DNA of 64,000 bases from Anastatus disparis (lineage: Eukaryota; Arthropoda; Insecta; Hymenoptera; Eupelmidae): NCBI GenBank assembly GCA_017163975.1, contig JAFFSR010000364.1, positions 984,001 through 1,048,000 of the forward strand, written 5' to 3'. Both the position numbers and the translations under genes were made by a program. Shown here piece by piece: positions 58,141-64,000 of the stretch (positions are counted from its first letter, which is position 1; each line of letters starts with the position of its first letter). Under the pieces are notes generated by a model, which worked only from the letters and a program-made list of their open reading frames with translations, ran no database searches and was not told the origin of the DNA.

Positions 58141-58480
58141 CTGTAAGGATTCTAGAACAGGGCGCTACTGGAATAAGGCGCTACTAGCACACAAAGTGTG
58201 CCAGTCGCGCCCTTCGAGCATATACTACTGGAGGAAGCCTCCCAGCTATTAACTGCGTTACAAGGCGAAGAGAGAGAAAGCTTCTATTTTGGTACGTACT
58301 ATCTCTCTCTCACTTTCTTAGTGGGGAACAGAAGCAGCCAATCAAATCAGGCTAGAGAGAGACAGCACGTACCAAAATAGAGGCTTTCTCTCTCTTCGCC
58401 TTGTAACGCTTGCTGCAATTCGGAGGCTTCCTCCAGTAGTATATGCTTGATGGTCGCGCCCTGTTCCAGAATCCTTACAG
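58141..58480. mobile_element. 340-bp foldback element
   Basis: CTGTAAGGATTCTAGAACAG at the left is mirrored by CTGTTCCAGAATCCTTACAG at the right. Pairing continues through CAAGGCGAAGAGAGAGAAAG and TTTTGGTACGT, giving arms of about 160 bp. It lies just outside the Polinton 2 gene block. Confidence 0.85.
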
Positions 58481-58743
58481 CCATTTTAGATGTGTATCAC
58501 ACACCTACAGCTTTTATAAGAGTTCTTATTTACCAACCATCGATGTAGTTGTCGGTAAAGTAGATGGTTAATCTTTTGACTCAACTGTCGATAGGATAGA
58601 TCATTGATATAACATGCATATTTTTTATAAGGTAAGTATTTTCAAAATTACCTACTAGTTGAGACGCAGTTTCTAAAATTTTTTATACTTAATGTTAGTG
58701 CTTGATGATTGCACTTTATTAGAAACTTTTTCAAAATGTTCCT

Positions 58744-58839
58744 TCATTGTGTTTTATCCTTTTTATTCTCGGGAGGAAGAAGTTTTGCATGTTCTGAGGA
58801 GTTGCACCCCTTGTTCGTTAAACTTTGACTCTGCCCCAT
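58744..58839 (-). CDS. Small protein with N-myristoylation-like start
   Basis: The 31-codon frame starts 'MGQSQSLTNKG', which fits the Met-Gly-x-x-x-Ser signal for N-terminal myristoylation, and ends in a Lys-rich tail. A TATA box (CTATAAATAG on the minus strand, 58871-58880) lies 32-41 bp upstream. A +1 frame stays open for about 22 further codons after the stop, so a longer product may once have existed. No homologue is known to me. It may be a real small Polinton gene or chance. Confidence 0.35.
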   Translation of the reverse strand: MGQSQSLTNKGCNSSEHAKLLPPENKKDKTQ

Positions 58840-58870
58840 GTTGAAATGAAACTGAATCACGATGCGTCTT

Positions 58871-58880
58871 CTATTTATAG
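58871..58880 (-). promoter_or_regulatory. TATA box before the small myristoylation-signal ORF
   Basis: CTATAAATAG on the minus strand, the same form as the TATA box before the PLA2 gene of this element. Confidence 0.5.
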
Positions 58881-58892
58881 TCAATTTTACTC

Positions 58893-59390
58893 TTACTCCA
58901 TAAACAAATTTTCCAATGTTGGGCTGCATTTGGTAAGATATTTTATCATAAGTCTAACATTATGAAGAGCGTAACTAGCCTTATAGGCTCCATTATGATG
59001 TGGACAAACTGTCACCATTTTTATTTTATCTAATGGCGGAAAACCCATTTCTGCAATGTCACGAACATTAAATTTAAGGCGTTCTAACCATGCTTTTTTA
59101 ATAGAGCCCATTACTAAAACTTTAGCAGCATCACGTAATGCTTCTCTAAGTATTTTTCCGATTTCAGTATATGGAATGTCTCCTGAATTCCAACACGATC
59201 CGTGATAGTACTGCTCTAACCAAATATTTTCCCTTTCATACTTATCCGATAGTTGACGCCAGGGATAGGGTTTCTCAAATAGAAGTACTAAAGGCTCAGT
59301 ATTACCTTCAAGAGGAACTATAGCCAATTCTTTGAGTATATAGTCGTTGCCAGGCTGTTTGAAGCCTTGCATATCTACTAAGTACTCCAT
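58893..59390 (-). CDS. Unnamed conserved Polinton protein (homologue of 26295-26840)
   Basis: The 165-residue protein starts 'MEYLVDMQGF' and keeps the blocks of its Polinton 1 relative. These are KELAIVPLE, YHGSCWNSGDI, a V-x-V-x-G-like strand ('KVLVMGSIKKAWLERL') and 'CPHHNGAY' with 'SYALHN' near the C-terminus. The N-terminal Asp in a predicted first strand and the late HH pair hint at an RNase H-like nuclease fold, but no complete catalytic set can be assigned. It lies 32 bp downstream of the MCP in the same orientation and may share its transcript. The frame is intact. Confidence 0.7.
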   Translation of the reverse strand: MEYLVDMQGFKQPGNDYILKELAIVPLEGNTEPLVLLFEKPYPWRQLSDKYERENIWLEQYYHGSCWNSGDIPYTEIGKILREALRDAAKVLVMGSIKKAWLERLKFNVRDIAEMGFPPLDKIKMVTVCPHHNGAYKASYALHNVRLMIKYLTKCSPTLENLFME

Positions 59391-59422
59391 TAGACGAGCT
59401 TCTTCAGGTCACGGTTGACGGA

Positions 59423-60660
59423 TTAAACAAGCTTCCTCACACTACGATTGACAGGATCATACTGAACGATACGATCGTGCAAGATTAAGCAGTAAGCGGA
59501 TGTTCCAGCTGGAAAATTTTCTCTTGATTCAAATTCCAAACGCACGTCCACGGGAGCAGTTTTTAGCGATTCATTTTGCTTAGAGCAATCGATCACAATC
59601 AGAGACATGTATCTGATGTAATGTTCCTTTTTCAGCATAGGCTCGATGTCTTTTTCATAGTATGCACTTTAAAAGTTGGCATACATGTCATATAATATTG
59701 CATACTGATTGTGGCTTATGTCTAAGTTTAGATTTCCATATGGATAGTATTGAGAATTGAGAAATAGCTTTACATTCCCGATGTAGCAGTGATCAAAACG
59801 ACTTGCGTTAACATTTCTTTGACTTATTCGATTTGTTTGAAAGCCTAATATAACAAAGCGGGGTTTTTCTAATTGATTAGAAGTTTCGACAGTGCAAACG
59901 TGTTTAGATGTGGTAGGAAGTAGTGGATACTCATATAGTTCCCAGCTACGAAAACTCATATCAATCGGTTTATCCTCTTCAATATGATTTAATAATTGTA
60001 TTTTATAAGCATTAGATACTACGATGTAAGGCATGAGCCACTCTATCTTTGTTAATTGAATTTGGAACTCTTCAAATTCGTTTCCTTGAGCTGCTGCTTG
60101 TATCTGTACAACAGCATTCAAGTCATTTCTCGACCTTGTCAGAATCAGAGTTTATGTTCCACATTTACTACGATTTTACGATAATCTTCAGCAAATCCAA
60201 GAATCATGCTCAGAGGAATGGACACATCAAAGTAACCTGCAGTGTTTGTCAATTGCAATGTTTCTTCAACGACAAGCCATCCAGCGTTTTCAATAATCAA
60301 ATTTTGACCGGAATTGAGGGAAATCCAACCTTTCATCAGAGTAGTCAAACCTACATTCTTGCATTTGTCGATTTCCACTGCATTGATCTCATAGCGTATT
60401 TCTTCAAACATATGGCAGATGGCATTGTTAATTAATTTCGTATTAGTAACGACATTTCCATTGCTTTTAACTAGCCTACCACAAATGTGTAGTAAACTGC
60501 GTGATGGTAAGAGGCACAAATTTTGATATTGAATAGCAATGCGAATTTCGTCGCTGTTATTGAAGTTGGATGCTGAATATGGTTGATGCGCGTGTATTTT
60601 GTAATGCTCTACAGACTCATCAAACTGTACGGTGGACTTTGTGCTCAGTATTCCTTCCAT
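59423..60660 (-). pseudogene. Major capsid protein of Polinton 2, broken
   Basis: The start 'MEGILSTKS' (ATG 60660) is followed by 'QPYSASNFNNSDEIRI', 'RSLLHICGRL', then 'MSFRSWELYEYP', 'SNQLEKPRFVILGFQTN' and 'LNSQYYPYGNLNLDIS'. 'AILYDMYANF', 'VIDCSKQNES' and 'VDVRLEFESRENFPA' lie further on, and the end is 'RKLV'. This is the second MCP type of insect Polintons. One frame change lies between 60,121 and 60,145, and an in-frame TAA at 59669-59671 (likely from CAA). A TATA box is at 60812-60820, and a TTTGCAG just upstream of the ATG may be the acceptor of a leader intron. Confidence 0.85.
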
Positions 60661-60811
60661 TTTTATTTTTCTGCAAACAACAAAAGAAAACACAAGTTAT
60701 TTTCCACAAGCTACGACTCTTAGGCCGAGACTCTTTAAGAATTGAATGTTTCGCCGTGTTAGCGCTTTGTCTGCTTTTCACCGACTGATGACTGAGCGCC
60801 ATCGTGAACTG

Positions 60812-60820
60812 TTTATATAG
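60812..60820 (-). promoter_or_regulatory. TATA box of the MCP transcription unit
   Basis: CTATATAAA on the minus strand, about 150 bp before the MCP ATG. Confidence 0.55.
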
Positions 60821-60854
60821 CCTCTTCCAACTTTAGGATTGTATAAGATTCCCA

Positions 60855-61539
60855 TCACGTTTGTTTCAGATGTAATCTGACAGTAATTATTTCTCCTCGA
60901 AAATTAACTAATTATCCGTCTTGATCGACTAAACGCACTTGAATGTGATCTATGCTTTTGACGGCGATCGGAAGGTAAATGACTGGTGACGGAACTTCAA
61001 TGATCTTATATCCTGGCGGTACTGCTGGAAAAACGAGTGTATTGTGTGCACTCGTTGACCGTTTATGTATCCCCCGAGGTGATATTACACTCAACTCGTA
61101 GAGTGTTGACTTTCAATATAGCTACTGGCAGATCCGAGTCGTGAGTAATTTCTGCTGGGAGAACGCGTTTAGTGAAACCCAACAAAGTGCCAATAGAATC
61201 TGGCGGTCTAAAGTCGATGGAGTGGCTACACGTTATTACACTGCGAAGCGTATTACTATTAGGTTTTATACTGATTGAGATACCCTTTGAAGCTAGTGCC
61301 TCGCGGAGGTAGTATTCTATATCTGCTATTTCGTAACTACCTGTAGGTAAAAGAACTTCTTCTGTACCAACGTAGAATTTATTATTACCAGCGTCAATAT
61401 TTGGTATTGAATTAAAGGTTGAAAGTTCAACCAATCCTAAAACAAAGTTCTTTTCCTTTGAAAGCTTGATCGGTGGAAAATACTGTGCTTCGAGTATGGA
61501 TGATTTATTAGAAAGACTCAACGTCAAAGAATTCTCCAT
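60855..61539 (-). pseudogene. Penton-like minor capsid protein of Polinton 2, broken
   Basis: The start 'MENSLTLSLSNKSS' precedes 'VLGLVELSTFNSIPN', 'LLPTGSYEIADIEYYL' and 'LLGFTKRVLP'. It then changes frame near 61,075 to 'FPAVPPGYKIIEVPS' and 'VKSIDHIQVRLVDQDG'. A TAA at 60912-60914 interrupts; the same frame continues with 'LVNFRGE' to a TGA at 60855-60857. The succession matches the insect Polinton vertex protein. A TATA box (61583-61590) precedes the gene at about 45 bp. Confidence 0.82.
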
Positions 61540-61582
61540 GCTTGCTGAATTACTTATGAGTTAGTGTCTATGCATACTCATC

Positions 61583-61590
61583 TTATATAG
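61583..61590 (-). promoter_or_regulatory. TATA box of the penton gene
   Basis: CTATATAA on the minus strand; it overlaps the stop codon of the upstream protease-fusion gene. Confidence 0.5.
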
Positions 61591-62389
61591 CATTTAGTTT
61601 GTTACTCAAGAACATTAAGCACAGATGACCACAATTGAACGAGTTGAAGTTCTGATATCTTTTCGGATTATACTTTATTTCATCGACTCCTAAATACATC
61701 ATTAAATCCCAAGGCGGTTGAAGATCACTAAAACTATTAAAATAAACAACATCGTTCCCATGCTTTTTATACGCTACCCAATGTGTACCCGGTCCATCTG
61801 CATCATCGAGATTAACTATAGCTGACTCATGATAACGTGGGCCGTTTTTCGGTAATGCATTTCGCATAAATACTCCTCGAAAATTTGGAATTTTCAATAT
61901 CTTTGCGTATTTTGTGATATCTGCATCGGTAAGTGCTCGGTTCGGTAACCTTATCTTGAGCGACTTTTTTTTTCTTAAACCTTTACCATTGAATGGCTTT
62001 AGGTGAAGGGCAAGTCCTGTCTTATGCGGTTTCAAATAAAGACCTTTACCGAGAGCTATTTCTTCCGTTTTTTTATTATGTCTTTTATTCTCCTCTAGAA
62101 GATTTTTTGCAGTTTTCGCATCGTTAACTACTTTGGCTATTCCAGCAGCACCTCCTGCGATACCACCAGCAGCACTCAATCCAGCCAATAGTGGCATAAG
62201 AAACGGTAAAAATCCACCAATTTTAGACGGAATAGGTAATATGCGAGGAATCTTAACGTTCTTCTTACCACCAGCAGCTTTAACAGCTCTGCGTGCACCC
62301 TTCAAGGCTGACATAATGACTTTACGAGCACATTTGCTAGGAACGATTGACTTAGAAGCAGCCTTCACTATATTATTTAGACTTGTCAT
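61583..62389 (-). CDS. Minor-capsid/adenain-like protease fusion (268 aa)
   Basis: Residues 1-60 are basic. Residues 58-88 form a Gly/Ala-rich hydrophobic segment. 'IALGKGLYLKPHKTGLALHL' follows, a recurring motif of Polinton minor capsid proteins. The C-terminal ~110 residues form an adenain-type protease: His203 in 'GTHWVAY', Gln246 and Cys253 in 'NCGHLC'. At the third site the usual Asp/Glu is Asn218 ('YFNSF', compared with 'YFDSL' in Polinton 1), which may reduce or alter activity. In Polinton 1 the protease is a separate gene. The start codon overlaps the PLA2 stop (ATGA). The frame is intact. Confidence 0.82.
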   Translation of the reverse strand: MTSLNNIVKAASKSIVPSKCARKVIMSALKGARRAVKAAGGKKNVKIPRILPIPSKIGGFLPFLMPLLAGLSAAGGIAGGAAGIAKVVNDAKTAKNLLEENKRHNKKTEEIALGKGLYLKPHKTGLALHLKPFNGKGLRKKKSLKIRLPNRALTDADITKYAKILKIPNFRGVFMRNALPKNGPRYHESAIVNLDDADGPGTHWVAYKKHGNDVVYFNSFSDLQPPWDLMMYLGVDEIKYNPKRYQNFNSFNCGHLCLMFLSNKLNAI

Positions 62390-62796
62390 GGTTGGCTTCT
62401 TTTTCTTTCTTTTTCTTTCATCTCTTCTTTTTTTACTCCCATACCAAATGTAGATTTTAATTTCATAGCATTTGTAACAGCGTAAGCAGCCGCTTTTTCT
62501 CCTAATGTTGCGTCTTTAGAAATTACCCTTTGCAGGGCTTTGTTTGCTAATTCTTTGTCTACAGCGTTTCTGGCTTCAATGTTCTCACGATTTTTTGAAT
62601 AAGCTATATCGTGTTCCTTACACGCTTTGTCGAGAGGATTGATAACTGGATCTCCTCGAGCCAACCGCTTAGCTAATTTTGTACCAGGACCACAATACTG
62701 ATATCCAGGAATATTAAGTTCGATTGGAAGACTGTTAATTAATTTGTTAAGAAAACCACGCCCACGTCGACGTTTTCGATAGTGTACGATCATCAC
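62386..62796 (-). CDS. PLA2-domain protein of Polinton 2, canonical motifs
   Basis: The 136-residue product has a basic N-terminus and the parvovirus-type PLA2 domain. The calcium loop is 'GYQYCGPGTKL' (31-41) and the active-site helix 'LDKACKEHDIAYS' carries His62-Asp63 and Tyr66. All key residues are present, in contrast to the Polinton 1 copy. A TATA box (62847-62856) lies 51 bp upstream. A Lys/Glu tail ends in the ATGA overlap with the next gene. Such domains probably help virions leave endosomes. Confidence 0.88.
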   Translation of the reverse strand: MMIVHYRKRRRGRGFLNKLINSLPIELNIPGYQYCGPGTKLAKRLARGDPVINPLDKACKEHDIAYSKNRENIEARNAVDKELANKALQRVISKDATLGEKAAAYAVTNAMKLKSTFGMGVKKEEMKEKERKRSQP

Positions 62797-62894
62797 CTTA
62801 CGGAGACTACACGAAGACTAATACTCATGAGGGTATGCAAGCTCTCTATTTATACTAAATTGAACAGTTGAACTCTTGATTAAATAGTAACTAC
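62797..62894. promoter_or_regulatory. Divergent promoter, PLA2 (minus) and ATPase (plus)
   Basis: The 98-bp gap between the two ATGs contains GTATAAATAG on the minus strand (62847-62856) and TATTTATA-type sequence readable from both strands. This is compatible with one compact bidirectional promoter. Confidence 0.5.
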
Positions 62895-63599
62895 ATGAAA
62901 TTTAAAGAGCAATCTATCACGCTCCCGATAGTGAATTTTGACACTGTCGTGGAACAAGACAAAAAGCCGAAGAGACATCGAGAGTTACTTTCAGACAGCA
63001 TTCGAGCTGTGTTTTGTGGACCATCTAATTGCGGGAAAACTAATAGTTTGCTTGCCATAATTGCACATCCTAACGGACTAAGATTCGAGAATTCATATGT
63101 CTACTCTAAGTCTCTTAATCAACCAAAGTATAAGTTTCTGAAGCAGCTTCTTGAACCAATAGATGGCTTACAATACTTTCCATTTAGTGGACATGAATCA
63201 GTCATATCACCGGATGAAGCGTTACCAAATTCTATAATGATATTCGATGACGTGGCCTGTGAGAAACAAGATAACGTCAGAGCATATTTCTGCATGGGTA
63301 AGTATAAAAACGTTGATTGTTTCTATCTCTGCCAGTCTTACGCTCACGTACCAAAACATCTTGTAAGAGATAATGTTAATTTATTGGTGATATTTCGGCA
63401 GGATGACAAGAATTCGAAACATTTATATGACGATCATGTGAATTCGGATATGACTTATGTGCAGTTTAAAAATTTATGTTCACAATGTTGGTCGGATAAT
63501 AAATATGGTTTTTTAATGATTGACAAAGATAGCCCGATCAACGCTGGCAGGTACAGAAAGGGCTTCGACTGTTGTGCTATAAATATAGAGCGTACTTAG
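62895..63599 (+). CDS. A32-like packaging ATPase of Polinton 2
   Basis: The 234-residue protein has Walker A 'CGPSNCGKT' (41-49) and Walker B 'SIMIFDDV' (113-120), with a downstream 'CFYLCQSYAHVP' (sensor-like Gln) and 'NLLVIFRQDD'. It translocates the genome into the capsid. Its sequence is only distantly like the Polinton 1 ATPase. The frame is intact and has a longer N-terminus (40 residues before Walker A). Confidence 0.9.
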   Translation: MKFKEQSITLPIVNFDTVVEQDKKPKRHRELLSDSIRAVFCGPSNCGKTNSLLAIIAHPNGLRFENSYVYSKSLNQPKYKFLKQLLEPIDGLQYFPFSGHESVISPDEALPNSIMIFDDVACEKQDNVRAYFCMGKYKNVDCFYLCQSYAHVPKHLVRDNVNLLVIFRQDDKNSKHLYDDHVNSDMTYVQFKNLCSQCWSDNKYGFLMIDKDSPINAGRYRKGFDCCAINIERT

Positions 63600-63640
63600 T
63601 ATTATTGTAACAATCTGCGATTGAACGCTGAATTGTTAAG

Positions 63641-64000
63641 ATGACTGATTCTCAACGAAAGAAAGATATACTTTATCAACTTATAAAAGCACAAAATGAC
63701 GTTAAGCAAAAATATAATTTGTTGAAGTATGGAAAGGAGAATTTCAAAAAAGCAATAGAACAAACTTTCAAACCAATAGTCGATCCACTACAGAAACTCG
63801 TTCAAACATCTGCTATTCATCCTAAGACCAAAGAAGAAATCACTGAAACTATGAGTACCAATGATACGCTCAACAACTCTTATATGGAGTCAGATGGCTC
63901 ATTCTTACACGATACTGTTATACATCAAACGGACACGGAATTCGAATCAGCTCAGAGTGAAGGTGACGAAGATGATCATGTTAACAAATACCTTCTTAAG
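63641..64000 (+). CDS. PY-like Polinton protein, 3' end outside the window
   Basis: An ATG at 63641 opens a frame that runs uninterrupted to the window edge (120 codons). It has a Lys-rich helical start ('KDILYQLIKAQNDVKQKYN') and 'TFKPIVDPLQKLV', then a Ser/Thr/Asp/Glu-rich stretch. 'PIVDPLQKLV' after a coiled-coil-like start is typical of the protein placed after the ATPase in this Polinton family. Function unknown. Confidence 0.7.
   Translation, partial: MTDSQRKKDILYQLIKAQNDVKQKYNLLKYGKENFKKAIEQTFKPIVDPLQKLVQTSAIHPKTKEEITETMSTNDTLNNSYMESDGSFLHDTVIHQTDTEFESAQSEGDEDDHVNKYLLK

Larger units (their letters stand above)
58740..64000 (-). mobile_element. Polinton/Maverick 2 (left part, runs off the window)
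   Basis: A second Polinton with its own gene set (unnamed conserved protein, MCP, penton, protease fusion, PLA2, ATPase, PY-like). Its MCP, penton and ATPase are only distantly like those of Polinton 1, so it is a different family and not a copy. Some genes are intact, while MCP and penton are broken. PolB and integrase would lie to the right, outside the window. The left terminal repeat was not found. Confidence 0.9.

Overview
The window looks like a repeat-dense, AT-rich stretch of an arthropod genome, most likely an insect. The evidence is eukaryotic GT-AG introns, a tRNA-derived SINE, a Helitron remnant, an L2/CR1-like retrotransposon, many foldback elements and two insect-type Polinton/Maverick (adintovirus-like) proviruses. 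Parasitoid wasps have this texture, but no host gene that would fix the species is visible.

Layout. 1-7260 is AT-rich non-coding DNA with one small repeat cluster. 7272-8024 holds a 120-bp MITE and microsatellites. 8764-12912 is a two-ORF non-LTR retrotransposon with a mutated catalytic box. About 14.1-31.8 kb is Polinton 1, almost wholly on the + strand: a spliced unknown gene, protein-primed PolB, a minus-strand 51-codon gene with a PPP1R15/GADD34-type core, packaging ATPase, two small conserved proteins, a PLA2-like protein, integrase, penton, a basic minor virion protein, major capsid protein, an unnamed conserved protein, adenain-like protease and a possible PC4-like protein. It is decayed: nearly every large gene has one or a few stops or frameshifts. 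It has also been hit by a foldback MITE (15.1-15.6 kb) and by a 3.5-kb DNA transposon with about 445-bp inverted ends (26.8-30.3 kb).

31.8-58.7 kb is a graveyard of smaller elements. It contains a 2.75-kb DNA transposon carrying a 625-codon pseudogene, two copies of one SINE with clear target duplications, MITEs (two families present twice in the window), at least six hairpin or foldback elements, a large nested inverted structure (45.0-50.4 kb), a Helitron helicase fragment and an inverted tandem array.

58.7-64.0 kb is the left part of Polinton 2, a family clearly different from Polinton 1. Capsid-side genes lie on the minus strand (unnamed conserved protein, MCP, penton, minor-capsid/protease fusion, PLA2). 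The ATPase and the next gene lie on the plus strand, reading out of the window. TATA boxes precede most of its transcription units.

In both Polintons the genes fit one life cycle. PolB and integrase replicate and insert the element, MCP and penton build an icosahedral capsid, the ATPase fills it, the protease matures it and PLA2 probably aids membrane exit. The most unexpected gene is the PPP1R15-like ORF, which could recruit PP1 to eIF2alpha and so counter host translational shut-off.
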